Assembly: GCA_032718565.1 (NCBI GenBank)
Contig: JAVGVS010000162.1
Location: forward strand, 506,833 to 570,832
Source: Distichodus sexfasciatus
Taxonomy: Eukaryota > Chordata > Actinopteri > Characiformes > Distichodontidae
Length of the DNA stretch: 64,000 bases
Reading direction: 5' to 3'
Shown: positions 50,301-58,416 of the stretch, piece by piece
Layout: each line of letters starts with the position of its first letter
How positions within the stretch are numbered: position 1 is the first letter of the stretch
Made by a program: the position numbers and the translations under genes
Notes under the pieces: generated by a model
The model's database searches: none
What the model was told of the DNA's origin: nothing
The model's input: the letters and a program-made list of their open reading frames with translations, nothing else

Positions 50301-53300
50301 CTCACTAATAGCACTCTTCTAAAGATGTAGAAGTACATTATTGTGTAGTTAGGATTATACTCATCTGCTTTAAATAGAGAAACGATGAAATAACATTAGA
50401 TTAATGGAGGAGATCAATTGCCTCAGGCAGTCTTTCAAAGTCTTGATCCAGGAGTGCCCATGTGGCCCAATTTAAAGTATTTCCTTTTCCCAATGCCTTA
50501 TTCATCTCTGAAGAAAAATAAAATCTTTTTTGAGTTCATAATAGGACCATAATACAGAAAAATTGGAACTTAATGAGGTATGCCTCAAAATCAAAAGATG
50601 TTGCAGATGGGAAAAAAACTGGCAATGGCCCTAAATTGGCCATCCCTAATATCGACTGACCAAACAAAGAGGAGGTGAGACAAAAGGACAATGGAATAAG
50701 GATGTCTCAGGCCATCAGCATTAGTTCTAGGTTTCCAAAAATTTTTACATATATTTTTGTTTATAACTGACCGATTATCATGGTTTATATGATTTGAATA
50801 AGGTGTACGAGGGGGAAAATGGTACTACAACACTATGGCTAAAGTGAAGAAAGGTTGAAAAGATACTAAAGGACAGAGCAGAATCTGTCTGATTGAGGGC
50901 AGAACTGATACACAATGGTTATATGATGAGGATATATGTATGCATGGAGGAAGCCGAGGATGGGAGAATGTACGACTGCATTTATCTTTGGATAAATTAC
51001 CCTATACTCAGATGAAAGAATAGGGCAAGGCATAATGTTAAAGCAAACATTTCTAATAGTGTTCAAAGGCTCAGTTTCTTGTAATATATCTATAGTAAAA
51101 TGTTAACATGACCATAAAAAAGAGGACAGTCTCAGCCGTAAAGCCGTTTGAAAAGCAAATGCTTTCTTTCACAGCTAAGCCGGGGGCCCCTCTCTCTAAG
51201 AAGCATCTTCACTCTTTCCCAAGCCTATTAATCACAGCTGTAAAGCCCCTGGCCCTCTTACTGTTCTAATAAACAGTTACACCTCACTGTCAGCGACTCT
51301 CCACGCATGTTACACCTAAATAGCTTATTAAATCCCAGCTTGGCTGTAAAGGTGCTGTCACATTCGCCAAGTGCTGTTTGTGGCATGAGAGAGAGGCATT
51401 CTGGGACTTAATCTGGTTTAATCCAGTTCCATCCGCTTGGAGATGAGACAGTTTGTCCCCAAAGAGTACCTGCGAAAAAGCAGAACGGGACGAGCGAAAG
51501 AGTGTGGTGTTGAGGTTGCTGAGTTGGGATGAGTGTCATTCTGGAAGTGATTTGGATTAACCTCTGAGAGTTAATTTTTATTTAAGTTGAAAAAGGGGCA
51601 ACTGATATTTTTCGTGGTCTGGCTCGTGCCTGAAAATATTACTGGCTTAATTCTGTGCAGTCTGTGGCGGAGTGGTTGGCGCTGCTGCCTCACAGTGAGA
51701 AGGTCCTGGGTCCGAACCCAGCGGTCGACTGTAGGGTCTTTCTGTGTGGAGTCTGCATGCTCTCCAACAGTTTTGCGTGGGTTTCCTCCGGGTACTCCGG
51801 TTTCCTCCCACAGTCCAAAGGCATGCAATATAGATTAATTGGCAACTCTAAATTGGCCCCGTAAGGTGTGAATGTGAGTGTGAATGTGTGAGCATGTGTG
51901 CCCTGTGGTGTGTCGGCGCCTGCCAGGGTTGGTCCCCGCCTTGCGCCTGTAAGCTCCGGTCCCCCCACGACTACGATTCAACGGTTTGGATAATGAATGA
52001 ATGAATGAATGAATTCTGTGCAGTAAAGTAAGACTTGATTTGTGTTGACTTCTGGGATATTGAATTGTATTAAATTATTTTATTGAATTATGTATTTGGT
52101 TCTTGATTTTGGTGCAGCATTTTGTTAAAGCAAATGTAAACAATTTTGATAACGCTAGTCTTCTGAGCTAATACTTTATTTATTCTATTTAATGAGCAAA
52201 AATTTGACAAACAGATTTTGTCAGAAACAGATTAGTTAAAATTATAAGCCAGCAGGCATCTGGAGTGATATTTGTGGAGTAATATGGCAGAAAACCATGA
52301 TATAAATCCATTAGGGGATAACCATTATCAGATTCCAATTACATTTTGTCAAAAAAACAACTATTTTTTGGTAAATGTTTATACATTTCAAGAACTTCAT
52401 TTACATTTATTTCAGCTTATGAATGTAAACTGGCCTGACATGGCAGCTTTTACAACTTCTTAACTAGCATTGTCAGGCTAGAGATCTTAGTCAGAACTCT
52501 AATAAATTAGACATTATAAAAATGTACACGCTTAGAAGAGTGAAAGTCATGACATTTACATTCATGGCTTTGAACTATTTTATAGTTACAGACAGTCTAT
52601 CAGGAGCAACTTGGCGTTAAAGGGGAACTCCGGCACTTTTGAACCTATATTCCACTGTTAGAGTAGGGGTCGCCAACCCGTCAATCACGATCAACCGGTA
52701 TATCTTTGAGAAGTTCATGAATATAAAAGCCAAAAATATATTCAGTCTCATCTCATTAACTTTTGGTTTTGCAAGTGCCTCTCTCTCTATTGGACTAGAT
52801 GCCAATTTTCATAGTAGCATGAAAGTGATCAATGAGTTAAGAGAAAAATGCTTTTATTTACTAATAAGAAGTGTTTTTGCTGCAGATATTAGTGATGGGA
52901 ATTCCAGTTCTTTTAAGAGAACCGGTTCTTATGGCTCAGCTCACTAAAAAGAGCTGGCTCTTTTGGCTCCCAAGCGGTTCCTGAGATTTTTTTATAGCTT
53001 AAATTAATTTTTTACCAAAAATAATGTAAAATAATGTGTAAAATGAATTACTAATGTAAAATACATAATTTTTGTGCCACTACTCAGGCTGTACATATCT
53101 TTCTTAGCACGTGCAATACAGCCGGGAGCCTTAAGAACGTAACACTACAAATGTTTAACTCACTATTGGTAAAGAAACTTTATAAAATGCTGCGTTTGTG
53201 AAAGTCCAAAAGAGTCGATTGTCGAACTCATCTTCTGTAAATGGGAATAGAAACAAGTTCGACAATCGACTCTTTTGGACCTTCACGAAGCATCGGAAAT

Positions 53301-55282
53301 CAATCAAAGGTATATGACAGCCTGCTTAAAAACTTGCTGACACCACAATATCTCTGCCAAGTTGGCACCAAATCGGTTTCATTTTTTGACAGTTGACAGT
53401 ACTCAAAGACCTCTAACAGTAGAATATAGATTCAAACGTGCCAGAGTTCCCCTTTCATGACCTGATGGTCCAGAGGCAAGTTTTCTTACCACTGGACACC
53501 ATCACCCATCACCCATAGTTAATGCTATATACTGTGGATGATACAACATTAGTTATTTACATTAACACCATTTAACAGATTCTATTATCCAGAGCAACTT
53601 CCATTTCCTGATTTCAGGGACAGTCTCCTTGAGAGCAACATGGGGTAAATGTTCTTGCTCAGCGACCCAATGATGGTCAGGCTGGAAGTAGGATACGAAC
53701 CCATGACCTGTTGGTCACTAGACCACCACCACAACCACATTATGACTACTGTAGCATCATCCTGTGGAACTGAGTAACATCAGCTAAAATCAAGGCTATA
53801 CTGCATTTGAACAAAAAAGGTGAGACACTTACTGAATGAATTCGTGAACATGCCTAAAAATTTTCAATTTGCCTAGAACCATAGGGGCACTGAGTTACTG
53901 TTGCATCAGAGATCTAAAACTATCATCTCATGACATATTTGTCATAAATTCCTTTTTCAGGCTTTTAAGACAATGCTCATATTAAAAAAAGTTAGGCATA
54001 AGGAACTAAGAGTCTAGCCATGTTGTCAGAATGTAATTGTCGAGCTTTGGTCAGTAGATCAGAGGATTTCTTTCCCCCGTTTTTGACTTCTGAAGGTTAC
54101 GATTATACGTGAAGGGATTTCATGTCAGTTTGGGTTTGATGAATTTATAGACTTCAAAAGCTCACCTCGAGATTCCACCTAATAAAGATGAACACCCAGG
54201 ATTCAAATGTCTTACCTTGCACATGCTGACCTCACGTGCCTTGGACTGACAATGCTAATAGGCCCGTATGAGTGGCAGCAGGAGGAATGAAACCAGCTGT
54301 ATTGATTTCCCAGTGGAATCCTGTCTGTATTCCTCGGTGATCAATGAGCAGTTGAGGGCTATTGGTATCACTTGGTGGAAAATTGCGTCACGCTTCTTTT
54401 TTTGTCTTTGGAACCTTGTCTGCTTCTATAGAGGAACGTGATGCAGATACAATTTTCCTGGTGCCAAGAAGGCCATAGTTGTTTAACTGAAACTGCAAAC
54501 ATGCAATGTGCTGGCAAAAAAACAAGCAATGTGCTGGGAAATCTTGACCTATGCCCTGTTAAAATGACAGTCTTAATATGAAGGCATTACTGACCATATG
54601 TTTGTTAAATGTTGATTTTGTGTTTAAAATGCTGTACCTGGACCACAATCTGGCTCAGGTAGCAAATCAGTTATAAAGTCTCTTTTCCCTTACTTTTTGC
54701 CAGAAATGCAGGTTTTCCTTGCCCTTTCTGCTCCTTTCCGCAAAGGATCTTATTCCTTTCTCTTGCTCCATTTTGCCCATGCTGTGGTCCTCAAGTCCCC
54801 ACCGCGGCTCAGTAATTTTTTGAGCTGTCGACCCCGTCCTCCCAACCTTCTGTTCGCCGTCTCACCTTCTCTCCGCGCGCTTGCCACCGCGCTATCATCC
54901 TCCTGCCAGCAGAGCATGTTAAAGTGGCCTCATCTCTTTCTAGCAATCAAATCTAACAAAGCCAGCAATATACATCTGTCCAAGCGATTCTGGCGCCAAA
55001 TCGCAGCTCACTCTATCTCTATCTCATTCTCTCTCTCTCTCCCCCTCTCCCTCTGTCTCTTCCGACATAACAGACTGACTCTCTCCCACACATGCCTAAT
55101 TGCGAAGTAAGCTAACAAGGGACCATTCTAGGCAAGGTATGAAAAACGACAGGCGGCACAGAACAGAGGGAGAAGCAGAGAGAGAGATTTGTTTTGGATA
55201 GTTAGTGTGGGTAGAACTGTCGCGCATTAAGCTATTTCCTCCCTCCTTCCCTCCCTTCATCCCTCAAATTCTCTCCGTGTCA

Positions 55283-55322
<40 letters not shown>

Positions 55323-58300
55323 TCCCCCACACCCTGCCATCTCTGTGATATGTAAATGTTTGCCAATAACACTGTTTATTTTGGGTGTGCTGTCTCGTGA
55401 ATTATAGATGACCATATGGGGGGGTTTGTACTTGACATGGCCTGCTCCAAAGAGCTGCAAGAAGAAGCAGGATGGGACAGATGCCTCTAATCGAAACCGC
55501 TCGCCGTTTTACCCCGCTCCCATAAATTGTCAGAGGTAATCAAAAAATGCATCAGTGTGTCGATTGGTCTGTGTGTGTGTGCGCATGCCTGCATATTTAG
55601 CTAACTCGTGTTTACCTCTCGGATCATGAGTTTATTAATAAGCTTACACAAAAAGTGATGCCATTGCAAAATTAATAGCTTTGATTAGTAACTATGGACT
55701 AGTTGCTCATCGCAAACGAACCATCATGTCGTGATGATTATCATGTTCATTTTAGATGTCAACGCTATGCACGGTGGGTAAAAATGACAGGCATGTACTT
55801 AAGTAAAGGGCATAGTTAGATCCTGTTAAGATTCAATACATCTGAATTTATGCATTCAGTCTATTTCTTGTCGCCCTCTTACATACAAAGGCAAGAGAAA
55901 CAAAGGGTCTCTTTTGCTTTCACTTATTTTCTTCTCAATACTTTTCAATCTCAAATTAATAAAAGAAAGTAACAATTGATCTACACTTCACCCTCTAAAG
56001 TATTCCAAGAATAATGTTTTTTTTTTTTACACACTGCTGCTAAATAACCTTTACACGCGCAGTTACTCTAATGTAGAAAATTATCCCAGCATAATAAAAG
56101 CTTAAAGAGTGTTAGATGATTACATGAGGATAGCCCTTAGCTTATCTTGTTAAATAAATGCGCACAATTCCCCCCTTTTTTCAAACCACAATTTAACGAG
56201 AAAATGAACTTTCGTCATCAGCCTAGGCTGAGATGGGCAGTTTTCATTACCCGGGCGTGTAATTAAGGGGGCTTAACGATACCAAATTCATCATAATACC
56301 CGTTGGCTATCAGCGACTGACAGGCAGTTTCATTTGGGCCAATGATTCATTTCAAAGACTTTGGCTTTAAAGAATGTCTTGCTAGTTAAAACCTTTAGAC
56401 ACATATGTATCTCCTTTCACTGCAATAACTGGACAGTGACACAATTAGAGGTTTGGTTCTAAACTGGAACGTACTAGATATAAAATAAAATATGAAATAA
56501 TGACAATGACACTAGCAGACAACCAAGACTGTGCAGACTCACAGAGTATCCTCATAAGTAGGGTAACAAATACAAATGAAGATATCATCATATACATTAT
56601 CAAAGCCTATTGATAATGAAAAATTATAATAGTAAATCCTTCCCAATTGGCCACTGTGTGTAAAGTCTACGACGTGTCTTTGTGTTAGATGAGCTCCTAC
56701 TGTAATTGTAGTGTTATGGTCACTTTCTCTGTTGGTTTTGAGGTTAGCAAGTAGAATTTTCTGGAATGTTGGGGACATTAATTGGACTGGTCAATTCATG
56801 AAATTTTGGATTTTGGCCCTTAAAGTTCTGTATGAAGATATGTTACTACTATAATGTATGTTTGCTGGTGACAACAACAGTCACACGTGAGTCAACGACC
56901 AGTGCACAGGCACAGGTTTCATGTCCATTTGGACACTGCTAGCACGAGGTTAGCACTCGCTAGGCTAGCTAAGTTCATGCCATGATGCTAAACGTATATT
57001 ATGATAACAGCTATCGCTATTTTTTCTTTTTAAATAAAATATATTATACGATTTAACTAATGTGTTTAGAGCACTGGGTCATTCTCATTTCACTAACAGC
57101 ACTGGCATGGACTCATTGTAGATTCACCATGACATTATAGGCAAGTTTGGTTTACAAAACACAGTAAAGAATATAAGATGTGTGTATAATCTACAGGTGG
57201 GTTGCGCCGGCGAGTCCTTGTCGCTTTTTTTAAAATAAAAGTGTATGCTATATACCAGTTAAGCTTCCAGAAGTGTTGTTTACAAAACTGCATGCAAGGA
57301 TAATGGGCTTCTATACTCTTTGGTGATGGTAAACAACATTCCTCTGCGGCACGGTAAAGGTTGCCGATAGCCAAGTTCTCATTGGCAGCTGTTAGCCAAT
57401 CGGAGAAAAGCTACTTTGCAGGTTGAGTATGTATGAGAACTGGCACAAATCGAGTTGTGTCTGCCTGCAGGTTTTCTATACCATGCTAGAATGGCATGAA
57501 ACAAAAGAACCAATGCATTTCCCCCCCAAAAATGTTACAGAGTCCATGGCAGAACATCAGGCATTACAACAAAATTAATGAAATATCGGTGGCATGGGAC
57601 CTTTAATCTCATTAATAAAGACAAGTGGGGCATGTCAGCTCAGGTTGACGGGAGTGTCCTTTAGATCAGGCGCAGTGTGTTTTTTTCTTGCTCCATCACT
57701 CCTTCACTTTCCATCACCCTGGAACAGTTCATCTGCTCTCTACAAGCTTTATGTACCTGTTAGTAAACTGTAACTTTCCTTCTTGAGATTGACTAGTGGT
57801 GTAGTCAATCTCATGCTCATGTGTGTTTCTCGACAAATCCATTCCTATAACCTGAACAGTGCTTAGGATCTGTTTAGTCATCCATCGTTTAGTTATTTGG
57901 TTAACGTCTTCAAATTTATGTGCTTGAGAGGTTTGGGCGGTGAATCGGACTGATTTGTTCTGATGCTTCCACTTTTTTGGTTCCTCATTCCAAGTGACAG
58001 TAGACACTAAATGAAATGTGTCTGTGAAATGTCTCAAACATTTTGTCCTTAAATTATATCTACTATATTTACTTATTTGTACTATATCTTCGCACTTCTA
58101 CCACACAGCCATTTCACTGTCCACTACAAATATTCAATGGTCAATATATTTACTTGTGATCAGCTTTAAAAAAAACATGTAAATGATGACATTTTATTTA
58201 CCCTAAAGCACATGGATTGCAAGGCTTATGTTTGTGTAGAAGAAACTGATCTAACCTAAATAGAGTGGCTTTTATCAGCAGATATTTAATCTCAAGGCAG

Positions 58301-58416
58301 CTTGCGTCTGTGTTTTTTCAGTACTCACAAGCAATGATATTGCCATAGCGATTCTTGTTGCGGTTCTCGTCTTTCTTTGCTGTTTCCCATGGAGCCGTCT
58401 GACCCTCTGCCAGGCC
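23760..58416 (-). CDS. ptprt: receptor protein tyrosine phosphatase T-like, 3' fourteen exons
   Basis: Fourteen minus-strand exons (1638 nt of coding sequence) encode the juxtamembrane end, the active D1 and the pseudophosphatase D2 of an R2B receptor tyrosine phosphatase. D1 has the KNRYGNI start motif, the WPDHG loop and the P-loop HCSAGAGRTG. D2 has GWPAYRD in place of a WPD loop. R2B proteins are homophilic adhesion receptors; PTPRT is reported to act on STAT3, paxillin and catenins and is mainly neuronal. PTPRT is preferred over PTPRM because of SHKQPAAF, ADFWRLVFDYN, RICNMARPQDGY, RRLAKWQEQYDG and the C-terminal SF. The comparison is from memory. Extracellular and transmembrane exons lie outside the window. 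Exon 26618-26747 is disrupted. Confidence 0.93.
23814..26617 (-). other. ptprt: ptprt intron with (TA)n and repeat fragments
   Basis: Last intron. It contains a (TA)n tract at 25375-25446 and a block at about 24980-25140 that resembles 39650-39740. A probable decayed inverted-repeat element lies at about 25150-25660, judged from CGATT-rich ends. No intact copy of the penultimate exon was found here. Confidence 0.6.
25375..25446. repeat. (TA)n microsatellite
   Basis: About 72 bp of uninterrupted TA repeats following GTGTGTATG, inside the last intron of ptprt. Confidence 0.95.
26618..26747 (-). pseudogene. ptprt: ptprt penultimate exon, disrupted in this sequence
   Basis: By position this exon should encode the D2 signature and the stretch up to MVET. 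Its 3' half reads TVKTLRNNKANMVETM in the correct frame, followed by a GTGAGT donor, and ATGATTCAACAAC upstream fits the MIQQQ segment. Extra single bases break the frame (in AACAACCAGAAC and GTGTTTCCACACAG), and the 5' half reaches TAG after 11 codons. Length is 130 nt against an expected 136, so start and end frames agree while the middle does not. The D2 P-loop motif is unreadable. I infer an assembly error or genuine exon decay; the clean exons on both sides favour error. Confidence 0.8.
27050..27480. promoter_or_regulatory. candidate conserved non-coding element
   Basis: A stretch of even base composition between AT-rich flanks, free of simple repeats and known transposons. It contains TAATGCGTAATGAAAT, which resembles paired homeodomain-type sites. 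The 129-codon plus-strand frame here has no family resemblance and no splice context. Conserved enhancers are common in introns of neural receptor genes. The call rests on texture only. Confidence 0.25.
27961..28272 (+). mobile_element. tRNA-derived SINE, 5' truncated
   Basis: It begins within the tRNA-like head (B box GGTTCGATCCC) and continues with the family body (CTTTCTGTGTGGAGTTTGCG, CGGTTTCCTCCCATACTCCA, GCGCCTGCCCAGGG). It ends in an (ATGA)n tail. This is the same family as 51662-52011. The A-box end is missing. Confidence 0.82.
28910..29073 (-). CDS. ptprt: ptprt exon: D2, WPA loop to HC
   Basis: 164 nt, 54 codons plus two bases, from PQDGYRLVQHFQFLGWPAYR through RRLAKWQEQYDGGDGRT to VVHC plus CT. 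The catalytic Asp of the WPD loop is Ala (GWPAYRD), in line with an inactive D2. Acceptor AATTAG, donor GTGAGT. The partial Leu codon needs a base from the next exon. Confidence 0.96.
29590..29850. repeat. degenerate minisatellite, unit about 19 bp
   Basis: About a dozen diverged copies of TGTTGTGTTTTCTGAAATG, with internal length changes. On the minus strand the repeat yields a frame rich in Phe/Gln/Lys/Asn, explained by the repeat and not by a gene. Confidence 0.85.
30230..30405 (+). mobile_element. retroelement 3' end with (TTTGAC)n tail
   Basis: The sequence CTCTATGTATCTGTACAGTATA, with AATGACAATAAAGTTGAC-like sequence following, leads into tandem TTTGACT at 30368-30405. This is the 3' end of a common fish non-LTR element, with an AATAAA signal and microsatellite tail. 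The coding part is absent, as expected for a 5'-truncated copy. The left limit is uncertain. Confidence 0.55.
31371..31496 (-). CDS. ptprt: ptprt exon: D2, LCMQYWPEK segment
   Basis: 126 nt, 42 codons, from LCMQYWPEKSTCCYGPIQVE to RIFRICNMAR. The acceptor is CTGAAG at 31497-31498. I include LCMQ because the family has four residues between AQ and YWP. Donor GTAAGG. Phase 0 at both ends. Confidence 0.94.
32815..32965 (-). mobile_element. tRNA-derived SINE head fragment
   Basis: On the minus strand it reads a tRNA-like head with GGTTTGAGCCC as B box, followed by TTTCTGTGTGGAGTTTTCA and CGGTTTCCTCCCACAGTC. This matches the first half of the SINE at 51662-52011. The 3' half is missing. Confidence 0.75.
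33128..33369 (-). mobile_element. second tRNA-derived SINE family, copy 1
   Basis: The minus strand starts GGGGCAGGTGGTGGTGTAAC with the A box TGGTGTAACGG and B box GGTTTGAATCC, and ends TGACAAATAATCACTCACTT. A near-full-length relative lies at 59736-59992. The two share body motifs such as AGGTACTCATGAGC and CACTGCTCCTTCA. Confidence 0.75.
33553..33684 (-). CDS. ptprt: ptprt exon: D2, SHKQPAAFIVTQHPLPNT segment
   Basis: 132 nt, 44 codons, from SHKQPAAFIVTQHPLPNTVA through DFWRLVFDYNCSS to NEMDAAQ. The D2 counterpart of QGPM is TQHPLP. Acceptor TTCTAG, donor GTGCGA. The wording SHKQPAAF and VADFWRLVFDYN favours PTPRT over PTPRM. Confidence 0.97.
33685..34759 (-). other. ptprt: ptprt intron, simple repeats only
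   Basis: It has (AAAT)n-like sequence next to the exon (33690-33720) and CT/CA-rich tracts at about 33850-33905. Nothing else is recognised. Confidence 0.6.
34760..34933 (-). CDS. ptprt: ptprt exon: start of D2
   Basis: 174 nt, 58 codons, from TLNIVTPRVRPEDCSVGLLP through RNHDKNRSMDVL to SNYINAALMD. The D2 equivalent of KNRY is DKNRSMDVL, lacking the recognition Tyr, as usual in R2B D2 domains. Acceptor TCCCAG, donor GTGAGT. GC content is higher than in the flanking introns. Confidence 0.97.
34934..36355 (-). other. ptprt: ptprt intron with (GA)n tract
   Basis: Purine-rich sequence from about 35160 to 35620 includes a pure (GA)n run at 35326-35362. Long frames here are Ser/Leu- or Arg/Glu-rich products of this tract, not genes. 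Confidence 0.65.
36356..36505 (-). CDS. ptprt: ptprt exon: D1 end and D1-D2 linker
   Basis: 150 nt, 50 codons, from [20 protein letters not shown] to [28 protein letters not shown] is the Q-loop region, whose Gln positions the water in hydrolysis; the linker to D2 begins after it. Acceptor TTGCAG, donor GTAAAG. Phase 0 at both ends. Confidence 0.97.
36506..38367 (-). other. ptprt: ptprt intron; short GATCCA array
   Basis: A hexanucleotide array of about six GATCCA-type units lies at 37721-37755. No exon or known transposon is seen in the rest. Confidence 0.6.
37721..37755. repeat. GATCCA hexanucleotide array
   Basis: About six units of GATCCA, one altered to CGTCCA. Both strands are open across it, giving Asp-Pro or Gly-Ser dipeptide repeats, but it lies inside an intron of the opposite-strand gene. 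Confidence 0.85.
38368..38503 (-). CDS. ptprt: ptprt exon: D1 catalytic P-loop
   Basis: 136 nt. It completes the signature HC(S)AGAGRTG with AGAGRTGCFIAVDIMLDMAE and goes on to NEGVVDIFNCIRELRSQRVN and MVQTE. The nucleophile Cys is in the previous exon and the Arg here, so the active site is split by an intron in phase 2. D1 is intact and predicted active. Acceptor TCGTAG, donor GTGAGG. Confidence 0.97.
41230..41309. repeat. (TG)n microsatellite
   Basis: About 80 bp of TG repeats with several TATG interruptions. Confidence 0.95.
41651..43180 (-). mobile_element. Tc1/mariner-like element, interrupted by another Tc1
   Basis: The left end CACTGATCAGTGATAAAATT and the complement of the right end (CAGTGATCAGCCATAACATA) form matching terminal inverted repeats (about 21 of 27). 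They correspond to a well-known fish Tc1-like family. The left arm (to about 42010) contains minus-strand transposase N-terminal homology, seen as AAACTGTGATGCACCTG and TGGATCGGACAACAAAGGCC. Most of the body has been lost and the middle is occupied by an unrelated Tc1 element. Confidence 0.78.
42010..43127 (-). mobile_element. Tc1-like transposon nested in the element at 41651
   Basis: Minus-strand frames give a Tc1 transposase. The HTH part is ETSENIRKTMVTGHQSGESS, then KTISKRFQLHSPTV (42506-42742). After a frame change comes LQTSLAASGINVHASTIRRK, NRHGIHGRVARM and FAKEHLDKPGHF (42147-42575). The first catalytic block is frameshifted (SGQMSPKLNYL, where DESKIE-like sequence is expected), and the C-terminal part is missing on the left. 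The right terminus AGTACTGCATA lies at about 43117-43127. It is not functional. Confidence 0.85.
43494..43648 (-). CDS. ptprt: ptprt exon: D1 WPD loop
   Basis: 155 nt. It reads KGHHEIREIRQFHFTSWPDH, continues through [20 protein letters not shown] and ends PPDAGPIVVHC plus AG. The Asp of SWPDHGVP is the general acid. The last two bases join T of the next exon to make the Ser of HCSAG. Acceptor CCCTCAG, donor GTATAC. Confidence 0.97.
43649..45438 (-). other. ptprt: ptprt intron; possible conserved block
   Basis: Mostly AT-rich. A stretch at about 44985-45380, next to the following exon, is GC-richer and has a 76-codon plus-strand frame with no family resemblance. It could be a conserved regulatory block. 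TG/CA tracts lie at about 44600-44625 and 44740-44765. Confidence 0.45.
45439..45555 (-). CDS. ptprt: ptprt exon: D1, VKCVRYWPDETEVYG segment
   Basis: 117 nt, 39 codons, from VKCVRYWPDETEVYGD to AEYVIRTFTVQK. Acceptor CCCATAG. The donor GTTTAG is a poor match to the consensus beyond GT, yet the phase and the next exon (KGHHEIR) require this boundary. Confidence 0.95.
45556..46608 (-). other. ptprt: ptprt intron, nothing recognised
   Basis: About 1.05 kb of AT-rich sequence with no repeat or transposon I can name. Confidence 0.6.
46609..46706 (-). CDS. ptprt: ptprt exon: D1, PMQETVRDFWRM segment
   Basis: 98 nt. It completes Gly and reads PMQETVRDFWRMIWQENSAS followed by IVMVTNLVEVGR. The QGPM and DFWRM motifs are standard in D1 of R2B phosphatases. 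Acceptor CCCATAG, donor GTAGGT. Ends in phase 0. Confidence 0.97.
46948..46984 (-). CDS. ptprt: ptprt 37-nt exon: GYHRPRHYIATQ
   Basis: A short exon of 12 codons plus one base reading GYHRPRHYIATQ. It has a TCTGTAG acceptor and a GTAATT donor. The final G joins GG of the next exon to give Gly (QGP motif). Only 241 bp separate it from the next exon, the shortest intron in the gene here. Confidence 0.96.
46985..48711 (-). other. ptprt: ptprt intron containing a 508-bp MITE
   Basis: A (CA)n run lies at about 46999-47015 and the inverted-repeat element at 48148-48655, ending only 57 bp from the upstream exon. The rest is AT-rich. Confidence 0.65.
48148..48655. mobile_element. 508-bp MITE with TA-flanked inverted termini
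   Basis: The left end TAGGGCCTGTGTCCACAAAA and the complement of the right end TAGGGGTCTGTGTCCACCAA match, and both continue into GTTTTTT. TA flanks each side, consistent with a TA target. The interior has no transposase. A diverged partial copy lies at 20685. Its right end lies about 57 bp from the splice donor of exon 48712-48788. Confidence 0.75.
48712..48788 (-). CDS. ptprt: ptprt exon: D1, YINANY segment
   Basis: 77 nt, giving the last two bases of Tyr and then DHTRVRLQLLDGDPHSDYIN and ANYID. Acceptor CCCACAG, donor GTAAGT. Incoming phase 1 and outgoing phase 0 fit the neighbours. It encodes the DYINANYID structural motif of receptor phosphatases. Confidence 0.96.
51662..52011 (+). mobile_element. 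full-length tRNA-derived SINE with 13-bp TSD
   Basis: The head has A-box-like GGCGGAGTGGTTGGCGC and B box GGTCCGAACCC, resembling a Leu/Ser-type tRNA. The body includes TTTCTGTGTGGAGTCTGCAT, CGGTTTCCTCCCACAGTCCA and GGCGCCTGCCAGGG. The tail is (ATGA)n. The 13-mer AATTCTGTGCAGT occurs at 51649-51661 and again, perfectly, at 52012-52024 as the target-site duplication. Such an element moves with LINE enzymes supplied in trans. Confidence 0.92.
52619..53455. mobile_element. 837-bp inverted-repeat element carrying nested fragments
   Basis: Terminal inverted repeats of 45 bp (52619-52663 and 53411-53455) match at 41 of 45 positions and begin AAAGGGGAACTC(C/T)GGCAC. Inside are a fragment starting TAGGGGTCGCCAACCC (from 52664) and a second block starting near 52888 with AGTGATGGGAATTCC and GAGAACCGGTTCTTATGGC, which resembles a hAT-type fish element. 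A perfect hairpin lies at 53204-53280. Confidence 0.78.
53204..53280. repeat. perfect 25-bp inverted repeat, 27-nt loop
   Basis: Arms 53204-53228 and 53256-53280 are perfectly complementary. The left arm begins GTCCAAAAGAGTCG and ends GTCGAACT. Pairing extends further outward with one mismatch. It lies inside the inner, hAT-like block of the nested element. Confidence 0.92.
53584..53740 (-). mobile_element. SINE-like fragment with tRNA-like end
   Basis: The minus strand reads GTGGTCTAGTGACCAACAGG and then GGGTTCGTATCC, tRNA A- and B-box-like sequences, followed by a body with GTTGCTCTCAAGGAGACTGT. A related body fragment lies at about 60540-60660. Both look like pieces of an old widespread fish SINE. 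Confidence 0.5.
55286..55320. repeat. (CT)n microsatellite
   Basis: About 35 bp of CT repeats within a longer pyrimidine-rich stretch (55240-55325). Confidence 0.95.
56815..57603. mobile_element. possible degraded inverted-repeat element
   Basis: The right end CATGGGACCTTTAA is the terminus of common fish elements that start TTAAAGGTCCCATG. A weak mirror, CCTTAAAGTTCTGTATG, lies near 56817. The match is poor and the interior may be composite. Confidence 0.25.
58329..58416 (-). CDS. ptprt: ptprt exon: juxtamembrane to D1 start
   Basis: 88 nt, 29 codons plus one base. It reads GLAEGQTAPWETAKKDENRN followed by KNRYGNIIA. KNRYGNI is the phosphotyrosine-recognition entry motif of D1. The acceptor is TTTGTAG and the donor GTGAGT. 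The last T joins AT of the next exon to form Tyr. It is the most 5' exon I can find; the preceding exon is not recognisable in 58417-64000. Confidence 0.95.

Larger units (their letters stand above)
48789..58328 (-). other. ptprt: ptprt intron of 9.5 kb rich in transposons
   Basis: It contains the complete SINE (51662-52011), the nested inverted-repeat element (52619-53455), a tRNA-like fragment (53584-53740), a (CT)n tract (55286-55320) and a possible degraded element at about 56815-57603. A 102-codon minus frame at 57729-58037 has no recognisable domain. No extra exon is supported. Confidence 0.6.

Noticed and set aside
57729..58037. 102-codon minus-strand frame as a gene or ptprt exon
   Set aside because: It has no recognisable domain, and the exon at 58329 splices cleanly to 48788 without it.
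23760..58416. Assignment to PTPRM, PTPRK or PTPRU
   Set aside because: Key stretches (SHKQPAAF, VADFWRLVFDYN, RICNMARPQDGY, KWQEQYDG, C-terminal SF) fit PTPRT better as I recall them; a database alignment should confirm this and decide between fish paralogues.
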